The notes under the pieces were generated by a model. That model was given only the letters and a program-made list of their open reading frames with translations, was not told the DNA's origin and searched no databases. Shown one piece after another: positions 28,088-36,427 of a DNA stretch of 64,000 bases. The translations under genes and the position numbers were made by a program. Position 1 is the first letter of the stretch; every line of letters starts with the position of its first letter. Source of the DNA: an uncultured Faecalibaculum sp. (GTDB taxonomy: Bacteria > Bacillota_I > Bacilli_A > Erysipelotrichales > Erysipelotrichaceae); contig NZ_CAJUPA010000008.1 of assembly GCF_910588395.1 (NCBI RefSeq), forward strand, positions 3,538-67,537, given 5' to 3'.

Positions 28088-29207
28088 GAACACTGAATTC
28101 CGTCTGCTGCGGCGCAGGCTCTGGCTGCAGATCGCAGGCAGCGTGCTGGCGGGCGTGATGGTTACAGTGGCTCTGGTTTCGCTGCTGCAGGGACGGATGG
28201 CGCGCTGCATCACAGACCTGATTGCGCTGGTCAGCCGGTGTAGGCTGACCCAGGCTGCTGAGCTGTATGAGCGGGTCTTCCGCAGTCACCGGGATCTGTT
28301 TCTCTGGCTGCTGATTCTGGGTGTGGTACTGTGTCTGATTCATCTGCATCTGCGGCGGGTGGAAGGATATCTGCGGGAGGTGAATCAGGCGCTGGGGCAG
28401 CTGACGGAAAACACCGGTCACCAGATCCATCTGTCTTCGGAACTGCAGCCTCTGGAGCGCCGGCTGAATCTGCTGGAGCGGCAGATGCAGACACAGCAGG
28501 AGGGGATCCGGGAGCAGGAGCAGAAGAAAAACGATCTGGTCATGTACCTGGCACATGATCTGAAAACGCCTCTGGCCTGTTCCATCGGCTATCTGAATCT
28601 GCTGCTGGATGAACCGGATATTCCTTCCGGACTTCGGGAGAAGTATCTGCGGATTGCCCTGACCAAATCGCTGCGGCTGGAGGAGATGGTGCAGGAATTT
28701 CTGGAAATTTCCCGGTACAGTCTCACCACTGTGGTGCTGCACCGGCAGACTGTGTGTCTGAACCGGATGCTGGCGCAGCTGATCCATGAACTCCATCCGG
28801 TGCTGGCAAACCGGAATCTTGACTGTTCGCTGGAGAGTGCAAAGGACATTCGGATCTGCTGTGATCCGGACAAGCTGCAGCGGGTGTTTGACAATCTGCT
28901 GCGCAACGCGGTGCAGTACAGCCGGGAAGGAACCTGTATTCAGGTGCAGATGAAAACGGCGGATGGCCAGGTGCGGATTTCGGTCACCAGCCAGGGAGAG
29001 CCGGTTGACCGGGATCGGCTGGATCATGTCTTCGATCCCTTCTACCGTGTGAACCCGGGGGGCAGTCCGCAGGGAACCGGGCTGGGGCTGGCCATTGCCC
29101 GGCAGATTGCGGAAAAGCACGGAGGCAGGATCGACGCTGACAGCACAGATGGCAAAACCTGCTTCACCGTGACGCTGCCGCTGAAGGAGGACAGGGCAGC
29201 GGGATGA
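28074..29207 (+). CDS. Sensor histidine kinase (VanS-like)
   Basis: 377 aa from a TTG at 28074 inside the response-regulator gene. Two membrane helices (about 18-38 and 80-98) with a short external loop, a linker, then the H-box YLAHDLKTPLACSIGYLN, N-box DNLLRNAVQYS, and G-box GTGLGLAIARQIAEKHGG. It should phosphorylate the adjacent regulator. The short sensor loop suggests that the signal is membrane-borne or comes from the neighbouring ABC transporter. Confidence 0.9.
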   Translation: MKAGKNTEFRLLRRRLWLQIAGSVLAGVMVTVALVSLLQGRMARCITDLIALVSRCRLTQAAELYERVFRSHRDLFLWLLILGVVLCLIHLHLRRVEGYLREVNQALGQLTENTGHQIHLSSELQPLERRLNLLERQMQTQQEGIREQEQKKNDLVMYLAHDLKTPLACSIGYLNLLLDEPDIPSGLREKYLRIALTKSLRLEEMVQEFLEISRYSLTTVVLHRQTVCLNRMLAQLIHELHPVLANRNLDCSLESAKDIRICCDPDKLQRVFDNLLRNAVQYSREGTCIQVQMKTADGQVRISVTSQGEPVDRDRLDHVFDPFYRVNPGGSPQGTGLGLAIARQIAEKHGGRIDADSTDGKTCFTVTLPLKEDRAAG

Positions 29208-29232
29208 TCCGGCAGCTGCCTGCAGCCAGTTC

Positions 29233-29250
29233 TGTCAAGGAAACTTGACA
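29233..29250. promoter_or_regulatory. Operator 1 of the HTH gene
   Basis: TGTCAAG-gaaa-CTTGACA, a perfect inverted repeat whose right arm contains the -35 box. Confidence 0.65.
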
Positions 29251-29273
29251 AACACATCGCTGCAGACTATAAC
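29245..29273 (+). promoter_or_regulatory. Promoter of the HTH / membrane-protein pair
   Basis: -35 TTGACA at 29245-29250, 17-nt spacer, -10 TATAAC at 29268-29273. It is placed about 40 nt before the TTG start of the HTH gene. Confidence 0.8.
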
Positions 29274-29279
29274 TGAGAA

Positions 29280-29297
29280 TGTAAAGGAACCTTGTCA
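29280..29297. promoter_or_regulatory. Operator 2 of the HTH gene
   Basis: TGTAAAG-gaac-CTTGTCA repeats operator 1 with two changes, 47 bp downstream, so the two sites bracket the -10 region. Confidence 0.6.
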
Positions 29298-29314
29298 GAC
29301 GGTGGGAATCAGAG

Positions 29315-29530
29315 TTGAAAAACAGGGTTGAGGAACTGAGAAAAGAAGCAGGCATGAGTCAGGAACAGTTTGCCAGAGCGCTGAGAGTTTCCAGACAGAC
29401 AGTCAGTTCGATAGAAACCGGGAAATACAATCCGTCTCTGGAACTGGCGTTTGCGATTTCCCGTTTTTTCGGGAAGCCAATTGAAGAAATCTTTATGTAT
29501 GAGCGGGGTGCAGAACATGAAAAAAAGTAA
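29315..29530 (+). CDS. HTH (Cro/CI, XRE) regulator
   Basis: 71 aa with a classical helix-turn-helix: AGMSQEQFARALRVSRQTVSS, then IETGKYNPSLELAFAISRFF and EIFMYE. Starts at TTG 29315 after GGTGGG. The two operators around its promoter imply autorepression. It overlaps the next gene by 14 nt, a pairing often seen for small XRE regulators and membrane proteins. Confidence 0.85.
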   Translation: MKNRVEELRKEAGMSQEQFARALRVSRQTVSSIETGKYNPSLELAFAISRFFGKPIEEIFMYERGAEHEKK

Positions 29531-29963
29531 TCTGATAACCGGAATTGCCTATGTGCTCTTTGGCGCAGCCTGCTTATGCCTGGCGCTGTGCACGGAAACA
29601 AAACTGGAGAGTATTCTGTATGGGCTGGCTGGTGCGGGCATGTTCCCGGGGATTGTGATGATCTGCAAATACTTTTACTGGGTTTCTCCCGCAAACAGGC
29701 AGCGGTACAGGGAGCGTCTGGAAAATGAACAGATCGAACTGCATGATGAACTGAAGACAAAAATCAGAGACAGGGCGGGACGCTGTGCCTATGGGGCCGG
29801 CCTGCTGATACTGTGTTTCTCCATTCTGCTTTTCAGCATTCTTGGAGCCCTGGGACTGATGGACAATGCCCGCACAATGGTCCTGTATCTGGGCGCCTTC
29901 CTCGTTTTTGAGATTGCTGCCGGCGTTGCGATATTCAGGCATTTGCTCAGACAGTACGAATGA
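29517..29963 (+). CDS. Four-TM membrane protein paired with the HTH regulator
   Basis: 148 aa with two helical hairpins (about 8-50 and 90-140) separated by a charged cytoplasmic stretch (NRQRYRERLENEQIELHDEL). The start overlaps the HTH gene by 14 nt. It is of the unnamed membrane-protein type that accompanies XRE regulators; function unknown. Confidence 0.7.
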   Translation: MKKSNLITGIAYVLFGAACLCLALCTETKLESILYGLAGAGMFPGIVMICKYFYWVSPANRQRYRERLENEQIELHDELKTKIRDRAGRCAYGAGLLILCFSILLFSILGALGLMDNARTMVLYLGAFLVFEIAAGVAIFRHLLRQYE

Positions 29964-30172
29964 CAAATCGAGGCTGCCTGGGCGATGCGGGAATCGGAAT
30001 GTCTGCCGGCCCAGCATGCTGCCGCCTCCGGCTCTTTACAGTTTGTTTCGAAAATCCGCAGGATTCCGGCGGCAAATCCGGAGAATGCCTGCAAAAACAG
30101 CGGTTCCGGCTTTTGTACCATTTGAGTACAGAAGCAGAGCCGCTGTTTTGCGGTTGCGGAAAGGAAACAGAT

Positions 30173-31069
30173 ATGGAACTGACACTGAGTCATCTCTGTC
30201 GCAGATACAGGGACAAAACCGCTGTGGCAGATTTCTCTGCCACGCTGACACCGGGAGTCTGGGGCCTGCTGGGTGCCAACGGAGCGGGGAAGACCACATT
30301 GATGAAAATGATTGCCGGGATCCTGGAACCTTCCGGCGGTCAGATCCTGTTCAACGGAAAACCGGCAGAAAAACTGGGGGAAGCGTACCGGAAAGTGTTT
30401 GGCTGGCTGCCTCAGGATTTCGGGTTTCCGCCGGAATTCACGGTTCGCGAGTATCTGATTTATGTGGCAGTGCTCAAGGGACTGGACCGGGAACAGACAG
30501 TGGCCCGGATCCGGGAACTGCTGGATGAGGTTTCCCTGACAGAGGTTGCAAACCGGAAAATCGCGAAGCTTTCCGGGGGGATGCGCCGCCGGGTGGGAAT
30601 CGCCCAGGCGCTGCTGAATGACCCGGAGATCCTGATTCTGGATGAACCCACTGCCGGGCTGGACCCAGGGGAACGGGTCCGGTTCCGCAATCTGCTGTCG
30701 GAACTGGCCCAGGACCGCATCGTGCTTATTTCCACGCACATTGTGTCGGATGTGGAATACATTGCCACCAGGCACCTGCTGATGAAAGACGGCCGGCTCA
30801 TGGCTTCCGGAACTGCGCAGGAACTGACGGAACTGGTGTGCGGAAAGGTGTGGACCTGCCGGCAGAAACCGGAACAGGTGCCTGCTCTGGAAAACCGGCT
30901 GCAGATCATCGGACTGCACAATGAGGAGGACGGTTCGGTGACGGTGCGGTATCTGGCCTCTGCTCCCGCTGTTTCCGGATCCTGCCCGGCCGCTGCCAGG
31001 CTGGAGGATGTGTATCTGTGGCTGTTTCCGGAAAGCGCGGGATGCGGTAAAAGAAGGCGGTTTTCATGA
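30173..31069 (+). CDS. ABC transporter ATP-binding protein
   Basis: 298 aa. Walker A GANGAGKTT, Q-loop LPQDFG, signature LSGGMRRR, Walker B LILDEPTAGLD and switch His in STHIVSD. GGAAAGG precedes ATG 30173. It overlaps the permease gene by 4 nt. Together they form an export-type (ABC-2) transporter, likely linked to the VanRS-like sensor nearby, as in peptide-sensing or detoxification modules (inference). The bases 29964-30172 carry no other gene. Confidence 0.92.
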   Translation: MELTLSHLCRRYRDKTAVADFSATLTPGVWGLLGANGAGKTTLMKMIAGILEPSGGQILFNGKPAEKLGEAYRKVFGWLPQDFGFPPEFTVREYLIYVAVLKGLDREQTVARIRELLDEVSLTEVANRKIAKLSGGMRRRVGIAQALLNDPEILILDEPTAGLDPGERVRFRNLLSELAQDRIVLISTHIVSDVEYIATRHLLMKDGRLMASGTAQELTELVCGKVWTCRQKPEQVPALENRLQIIGLHNEEDGSVTVRYLASAPAVSGSCPAAARLEDVYLWLFPESAGCGKRRRFS

Positions 31070-32313
31070 GACTGTTCACTCTGGAACTGAAGCGGATTCT
31101 GAAAAAACGGATTTCGCAGATTCTGATGGGACTGGCAATCCTCTGTTCTCTGGTGCTGGCCTGGCTGCCGTCAAGCTACTGTTACAGCACCGGCATGGAT
31201 GCGGCCGGACAGGAAGTCATGCTGACCGGTCTGGAATCGGTGCAGTATGAAAAAGCCCGGCAGGCTGCTGCCTCCGGCCTGGTGACACCGGAGAAGGTGA
31301 AAGCTGCGGTGGAAACCTATCAGGCCTGCCTGCAGAAGTATGACGTGACGGAATCCTGGGACCTGCCGCCAGGTGTATATGAACAGGAGATCATGCCCGT
31401 TGCTCCTTTGCTGCACGGCGTGAAGGAAGCCTTTGCGAATCCGAAAACCGGCATGGCGCCATCAATCATGGAGATCGATCCGGAGAAACTGGATGACTGG
31501 TACAGCCTCTGCAATGAACGGATCGTCTCTTTGATGACCATGGAACAGCCGGAGAGTCCGGCGGCACAGGAACAGGCGGTGAAAATGTATGAGTCGGTGA
31601 AGAAGCCCTTTCGGGTGCATCCGGGCATGAACACCGCCAGTCTGGATTACCAGAACATGCTGGGATTTCTGATCCTGCTCTTCTGCGTGGTGATGGCGGC
31701 TCCGGCTTTTGCCTCAGGCTATCAGAACGGGGCGGATGACATCCTCCGCTGCACCCGCCATGGCAGAGGAAAAATCGCCGCTGTCCGGATCATGGCAGCG
31801 CTCTGTGTCAGCGGCATCGGATTTCTGCTGTGCGCCGGTGTGTATATCATCGCGACCAATGCTTTCTTCGGGTGGGAGTGTGTGCAGACCTCCGTACAGA
31901 TGATGTACTCCATTGTGGCACTGCCCGGCTGGAGAGTGGGGCAGCTGCAGCTGTTCTTTGCAGGGGCAGCCACACTTTCGGTTCTGGCTTCCGTGAGCCT
32001 GACGTTGTTTGTTTCCGCCAGATGCCAGACCAGTCTGTCAGCTCTGGCAGTTTCCCTGCTGCTGTGTCTGCTGCCCACAGTCGCAGCCATGACAATGCCC
32101 GGGGAAATCAGCACCTGGCTGGGTGTGCTGCTGCCGGCGGGAGGCACAGGGATTCAGGCCAGTTTCCTGTACGCCGCCACGGACTTTCAGTTTCTGTCAC
32201 TGGGACCTCTGGCTGTCTGGACGCCCTGGGCCATGGTGGCTGCCTGGCTGGTGGAGATCCCGCTGTTTGCCTTGCTGACAGTGCGGGTCTACTGCAGTCA
32301 CCAGCCGGGGTGA
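31066..32313 (+). CDS. ABC-2-type permease
   Basis: 415 aa. One N-terminal helix (about 15-36), a large extracellular region of about 150 residues, then five to six helices to the C-terminus, the layout of ABC-2 and lantibiotic-type permeases. The ATG overlaps the ATPase stop. The substrate is not visible. Confidence 0.82.
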   Translation: MRLFTLELKRILKKRISQILMGLAILCSLVLAWLPSSYCYSTGMDAAGQEVMLTGLESVQYEKARQAAASGLVTPEKVKAAVETYQACLQKYDVTESWDLPPGVYEQEIMPVAPLLHGVKEAFANPKTGMAPSIMEIDPEKLDDWYSLCNERIVSLMTMEQPESPAAQEQAVKMYESVKKPFRVHPGMNTASLDYQNMLGFLILLFCVVMAAPAFASGYQNGADDILRCTRHGRGKIAAVRIMAALCVSGIGFLLCAGVYIIATNAFFGWECVQTSVQMMYSIVALPGWRVGQLQLFFAGAATLSVLASVSLTLFVSARCQTSLSALAVSLLLCLLPTVAAMTMPGEISTWLGVLLPAGGTGIQASFLYAATDFQFLSLGPLAVWTPWAMVAAWLVEIPLFALLTVRVYCSHQPG

Positions 32314-32351
32314 AAGGTTGCGGAAATATTCTCTGTCTATTGCAGGGATAA

Positions 32352-32414
32352 GAAAAACGTGGCAGCTTGCCACGTTTTTCTACGGAATTTTGTGGAAGAT
32401 CGCCACGTTTTTCC
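32352..32414. repeat. 63-bp double-palindrome element, copy C
   Basis: GAAAAACGTGGCA / TGCCACGTTTTTC (32352-32380) forms a near-perfect first palindrome; TGTGG, loop, CCACGTTTTTCC forms the second. The middle TACGGAATT matches the spacer of the other copies. It lies between the convergent permease and FecE-type ATPase genes and may also act as terminator. Confidence 0.75.
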
Positions 32415-32451
32415 AGAATTGTTGAAATTATGATGAAATATGCCGCCAGAA

Positions 32452-33228
32452 TCACGCACCCTGCACATCCGCTTCCTTCAGGATATATTCCCGCTGACCT
32501 TCCACCATCAGCGGCAGGATCCGGACCCCGAACACCTCTTCGGGCACCCTGGTCTTCAGCAGCTCTTCCGGCGTCCCATCAAACCGGATCTGCCCCTGGT
32601 CCATCACCAGGATCCTGTCAGCCAGCTTCAGCGCGGTGCTCAGATCATGCAGCACGGCCACCACGCCGTGGCCTTCATCTGCCAGGGACCGCATCGTCCG
32701 CTCCAGCTGCCGCTGACTGGGCAGATCCAGAAACGTGGAGGGCTCATCAAACAGCATCATCTCCGGATCCTGGTTCAGCAGCATCGCCAGATAGGCCTTC
32801 TGCCGCTGCCCGCCGGAAAGCCCGGATACCGGTTTTTCCGCCAGATCCCGGATTCCCGCCTTCTCCAGCGCCTCCAGGGCTTTCTGCCGGTCCTCCGGGG
32901 AATAGCTCCGGGGCCAGGGCACCTGGGAAAACCGTCCGTGCATCGCCAGCCGCAGGGCAGACAGAGAGGGAACCGGGTGTTCCTGAGACAGCAGTCCGGT
33001 CATCTTCGCCCGGTCTTTCACCGGAATCGACTGCAGATCCCGGTCCTGCCAGCGAACCTGCCCGCTCCAGGGCGTCAGCAGCCCCATCATCACCGACGCC
33101 AGGGTGGATTTTCCCGAGCCATTCGGGCCGATGATCACCGTCAGTTCACCAGGGCGGAAAGAAGCAGACACATCCCGCAGCACCGGTACGCCATCATAGC
33201 CGGCTGTCACGTGATCCAGTTCGATCAT
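32452..33228 (-). CDS. Iron/siderophore-type ABC transporter, ATP-binding protein
   Basis: 258 aa. Walker A IGPNGSGKST, signature VSGLSGGQRQ, Walker B MMLFDEPSTFLDL, switch LHDLSTALKLAD. The ATG at 33226-33228 overlaps the permease stop (ATGA), so translation is coupled. FecE/FepC type: powers uptake of iron complexes, heme or cobalamin. Confidence 0.92.
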   Translation of the reverse strand: MIELDHVTAGYDGVPVLRDVSASFRPGELTVIIGPNGSGKSTLASVMMGLLTPWSGQVRWQDRDLQSIPVKDRAKMTGLLSQEHPVPSLSALRLAMHGRFSQVPWPRSYSPEDRQKALEALEKAGIRDLAEKPVSGLSGGQRQKAYLAMLLNQDPEMMLFDEPSTFLDLPSQRQLERTMRSLADEGHGVVAVLHDLSTALKLADRILVMDQGQIRFDGTPEELLKTRVPEEVFGVRILPLMVEGQREYILKEADVQGA

Positions 33229-34175
33229 GCGCCATGTCCTTTCCCCTTCAGCAGCAGCCACAGGAAGTACGGACCTCCGGCCAGCGTCAGCAGGATCCCC
33301 GCAGGGATTTCATAGGGAGCCGCCAGGGTCCGCCCCAGCAGATCTGCCAGCAGCAGAAACGCCGGACCCAGCACCAGGCAGGAAACCAGCTGTTTCATCA
33401 GCGGCCCCGGGCACAGCCGCCGCACCATGTGGGGAACAATCAGTCCCACGAACCCGATCATGCCCGTAAAGGAAATCACCGCGCCTGCCAGCAGGGACGC
33501 CAGTGCCAGAAATCCGGGCATCCACCGGTTCACATCCAGTCCCGCGCACTGCGCCTGCCGCAGTCCCAGGGACAGCAGTTCCAGCTGGCGGGCACACAGC
33601 AGGGCCACCAGCAATCCCGCTACAATGCACAGCCCCGGCACCATCAGCCGGTTCAGGGTGGTTCCCGCCAGGGAGCCAATGCGGAAATCCGTATAGCCGG
33701 TCAGAGAATCCGGTGCCAGTGTCAGGATCAGATCGATTCCCGCGGAGAAAATCTGCGACACCGCCAGTCCCGCCAGCACAATCGTGCTCCGGCTCGCTCT
33801 CACTTTCCGGGCCAGAAACAGCACCAGCATGGAAGCCAGAAAAGCCCCGAGAAACGAAGCAGGCATCCGCAGGCCGAACGCAGTGGGAAACAGGGCGGCG
33901 CACAGCACCGTCATAAGCCCGGCTCCGGACTGAATGCCCAGGATGTTCGGACTGGCCAGGGGATTGGCCAGCACCGTCTGCAGGATCATCCCTGCCACAG
34001 CCAGCGCGCTCCCTGCCAGAAGCGATCCCAGCATGCGGGGCAGCCGGACATGCAGAAACACCGGCAGCGTCAGATGCGTGGTGGACCCGAAGAGCAGACT
34101 CAGCCCTGCCAGCAACAGCAGCACAAGCAGCTGCCAGCGCAGACTGAACTCACTTCTTCGCCGCTGAGTCTCCAT
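33225..34175 (-). CDS. Iron/siderophore-type ABC transporter, permease (FecCD)
   Basis: 316 aa with about nine to ten membrane segments. VRLPRMLGSLLAGSALAVAG and ANPLASPNILGIQSGAG are FecCD signatures, and GMIGFVGLIVPHMVRRL is the cytoplasmic coupling motif. It overlaps the binding-protein gene by 26 nt and the ATPase gene by 4 nt. Confidence 0.93.
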   Translation of the reverse strand: METQRRRSEFSLRWQLLVLLLLAGLSLLFGSTTHLTLPVFLHVRLPRMLGSLLAGSALAVAGMILQTVLANPLASPNILGIQSGAGLMTVLCAALFPTAFGLRMPASFLGAFLASMLVLFLARKVRASRSTIVLAGLAVSQIFSAGIDLILTLAPDSLTGYTDFRIGSLAGTTLNRLMVPGLCIVAGLLVALLCARQLELLSLGLRQAQCAGLDVNRWMPGFLALASLLAGAVISFTGMIGFVGLIVPHMVRRLCPGPLMKQLVSCLVLGPAFLLLADLLGRTLAAPYEIPAGILLTLAGGPYFLWLLLKGKGHGA

Positions 34176-35127
34176 AGAGCAGTTCCGTCAGTTCATCATA
34201 GGCCTGCGCCCAGCGGGCATTGGGCTTCAGATTGTACAGCGAAGGATCCATCACATGCACCCGGCCGGCTTTCACCGCCGACAGCGACTGCCAGGCCGGA
34301 TCTGACAGCCACTGCTCCATCTGGGCCTTCGCACCGGCGTCATCTCCGCCTTTTCCCTGATACACGATGAAAATATCGTCGGGATCCGCCTCCATGATCG
34401 CTTCCATGGACAGAGACTCCAGCAGTGACTTGTCGTTGTCCGCCACATTCTCCGTATTCAGGTTCTTCAGCATCTCACCCAGCACCGTGCCTTTGGAATT
34501 CTTCGCCTTCACTGACCTGGCACTTGCCCGCAGATACAGCACCGTCCGGGGCTCCTGCTCCCGGGCCAGTTCAATATCCCGGTCGATCTGCGTCTGCTGA
34601 TTCAGACCGTATGTCTGGTAAGCCTGGTCATCCCCTGTGAGCTCCGTGCAGATCTTCAGCATCCGCAGATAGTCATCGAAATCCGCCACATCGAAGTACG
34701 CCACCGGGATCCCCTGGTCCTTCAGCACCGGCTCCAGGTCCTTGTCCGCCTCGGTTTTCAGACTCGCCAGCACAAAATCCGGTTTTGCCGCCAGCAGCAC
34801 CTCGGTATTCGGAGATTTCACCGCACCCAGATCCTGCACCGTATCCGGCAGCTGCAGATCAAACCCCGTCCAGGTGTCCCCCGCGGCAGCCACCAGCGTA
34901 TCCGTGCCCCCTGCCGTGCACCAGATATCCGCAAAACTGCCAATCAGCGCCGCCACCCGCTCCGGCTGTTTCTCCAGCGTGACAGTCCGCCCGGCATCGT
35001 CTTTGAAGGAAATGGACTCCGCGGGCTCTGTCATGACCTCACCGGCCTCTTTGACAGCCCCCGTCCCGCAGCCCGTCAACGCCAGACCAGCTGCAAGCAG
35101 CAAAGGTAAAACTGTTTTGTATTTCAT
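34150..35127 (-). CDS. Iron/siderophore-type ABC transporter, substrate-binding lipoprotein
   Basis: 325 aa. MKYKTVLPLLLAAGLALTGC has a lipobox with Cys20. The rest is a class III periplasmic-binding fold (PERVAALIGSFADIW, KPDFVLASLKT, MEADPDDIFIVYQG). An in-frame ATG at 35148 would add seven residues. No Shine-Dalgarno precedes ATG 35127; instead a TATAAT (35135-35140) ends 7 nt upstream, so the transcript may be leaderless. The ligand cannot be read from sequence. Confidence 0.9.
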   Translation of the reverse strand: MKYKTVLPLLLAAGLALTGCGTGAVKEAGEVMTEPAESISFKDDAGRTVTLEKQPERVAALIGSFADIWCTAGGTDTLVAAAGDTWTGFDLQLPDTVQDLGAVKSPNTEVLLAAKPDFVLASLKTEADKDLEPVLKDQGIPVAYFDVADFDDYLRMLKICTELTGDDQAYQTYGLNQQTQIDRDIELAREQEPRTVLYLRASARSVKAKNSKGTVLGEMLKNLNTENVADNDKSLLESLSMEAIMEADPDDIFIVYQGKGGDDAGAKAQMEQWLSDPAWQSLSAVKAGRVHVMDPSLYNLKPNARWAQAYDELTELLYGDSAAKK

Positions 35128-35134
35128 GGTTCCG

Positions 35135-35143
35135 ATTATATCA
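35135..35143 (-). promoter_or_regulatory. Extended -10 promoter, possibly for leaderless mRNA
   Basis: TGATATAAT on the minus strand matches TGnTATAAT. The start of transcription expected about 7 nt downstream coincides with ATG 35127. No -35 consensus was found. Confidence 0.45.
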
Positions 35144-35263
35144 GACATCTCCGGACCCCACCCCTGACAGCCCCCGGGCCTTGCCGTTGTCTTGCCTGCT
35201 GCAAAAGCCTATCCTTGGATACAGAACCGGGATCTTCCCGGAAACGCAAAGGAGAGAGCATCC

Positions 35264-35689
35264 ATGAAAAAAATGATCAATACTGCATTTGTGTACATGA
35301 TTCTGGGCCTTGCAGCCGGGGTCTTTTACCGGGAATACACGAAGCTGTCCGGCTTTGAAGGCCTCACCGTCCTGAAAGGACTGCATCCCCATCTGCTGGC
35401 CCTGGGCATGGGCATGTTCCTGATCCTGGCGCTGTTTGTCAAAGCACTCCCGGGTCTGCAGCAGGAGAAATCCTTTGGCTGGTTCTATGGTCTGTACAAC
35501 GCCGGCCTGGCTGGATCGGTGATCATGATGATTGTCCGGGGCATTCTGCAGGTCCAGGGCACCATGCTGTCCGCCGGCATGAACGCCGCTGTCTCAGGCA
35601 TCGCCGGTGTATGCCACATTGTGCTGGCCATCGGGCTGTTTTGCCTGTTCGCCGGTCTGAGAAAGTGTGCAGGAAAGATCCGGGACTGA
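35264..35689 (+). CDS. DUF2871-family membrane protein
   Basis: 141 aa, four membrane segments (INTAFVYMILGLAAGVFYREYT and LKGLHPHLLALGMGMFLILAL are typical of DUF2871). AAGGAG is about 10 nt before ATG 35264. It diverges from the iron transporter; function unknown. Confidence 0.85.
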   Translation: MKKMINTAFVYMILGLAAGVFYREYTKLSGFEGLTVLKGLHPHLLALGMGMFLILALFVKALPGLQQEKSFGWFYGLYNAGLAGSVIMMIVRGILQVQGTMLSAGMNAAVSGIAGVCHIVLAIGLFCLFAGLRKCAGKIRD

Positions 35690-35751
35690 GCCGGGTGAAA
35701 GATTCTGCCGATGCGCCGGCTGAGCCGGCTGTGTCAGGGCAGATACGGGAA

Positions 35752-35780
35752 GGGGAGAAGTGAAAGCTTCTCCTTTTTTT
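35752..35780 (+). terminator. Rho-independent terminator
   Basis: GGAGAAG (35754-35760), 6-nt loop, CTTCTCC (35767-35773), TTTTTTT. Confidence 0.85.
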
Positions 35781-35897
35781 ACGGTTTCTCGACCGGACAG
35801 GTGATTCTTTGCCGGAATGCTGGTATGGTTTTATCAAGAGGTGCAGAAGATTATTAAACGATATCTGCGATCCTGACAGGCAAAGGAGTGAAATGAT

Positions 35898-36218
35898 ATG
35901 TCAGCAGAGAAGAATCAGGCCGTGCGCATAGTATCTGCCAATGAAGCGGGAAACCGGTTTGTGCCGGAAAAGTGCATCAACATTCAGGCGGAATTTCTGG
36001 ACGATCCCCATCCTCTCGCGCATGAGGTGCCGGATACGTTCATTCAGACAGGCATTTTCAGTTCGCCAAAGCTTCGTGTATGTCTCTATGGACAGCTCAA
36101 TGGTGAACCGGTGCTGGTACCGGTATCCGAACGGAAGACTTCCTTCGGGACCACTGCCTACAAAGAGGACAGAGAACGGGCAGAGAGCCTGATGCGGGAC
36201 TGGACGCATTTCGGCTGA
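35898..36218 (+). CDS. Hypothetical protein, 106 aa
   Basis: AAGGAG 9 nt before ATG 35898 and a terminator after the stop show a real single gene. The protein is soluble, without cysteine clusters or membrane segments (VPDTFIQTGIFSSPKLRV, FGTTAYKEDRERAESLMRDW). I recognise no family. Confidence 0.6.
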   Translation: MSAEKNQAVRIVSANEAGNRFVPEKCINIQAEFLDDPHPLAHEVPDTFIQTGIFSSPKLRVCLYGQLNGEPVLVPVSERKTSFGTTAYKEDRERAESLMRDWTHFG

Positions 36219-36261
36219 GGGACAGCTGTTTGTCTTCAGATACGACCATCATAAGGAAAAC

Positions 36262-36295
36262 GGAAAACCGGTGGATCACAGTCTGCCGGTTTTCC
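36262..36295 (+). terminator. Terminator-like hairpin
   Basis: GGAAAACCGG (36262-36271) pairs with CCGGTTTTCC (36286-36295) after the 106-aa gene. Confidence 0.65.
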
Positions 36296-36343
36296 CGTGT
36301 CCTGCGGGTACATCTTTTTTCATTGCCCGCCAGGAATTATAGA

Positions 36344-36427
36344 ATGAGTGAAGAAACAGAGAAGCAGCGTCTGTCTGCGGCTCTGCTGTCTTTGCGGGAG
36401 GGATGTTTATTTCGTTTTATCAGCTGA
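36344..36427 (+). CDS. 27-aa leader peptide overlapping the FUSC gene
   Basis: ATG 36344 with CAGGAA about 9 nt upstream opens a 27-codon frame (MSEETEKQRLSAALLSL...) that ends with TGA at 36425-36427, 22 nt inside the next gene. The FUSC gene's own GGGAGGG is almost in contact with its ATG and looks too close for independent initiation, so ribosomes ending the leader could restart there. Translational coupling is an inference. Confidence 0.4.
   Translation: MSEETEKQRLSAALLSLREGCLFRFIS

Noticed and set aside
27386..29207. Glycopeptide (vancomycin) resistance locus
   Set aside because: Only the regulator pair is VanRS-like; no vanH, ligase, vanX or vanY gene is present.
33234..34370. 378-codon plus-strand frame over the iron transporter permease
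   Set aside because: Gln/His/Arg-rich shadow of FecCD.
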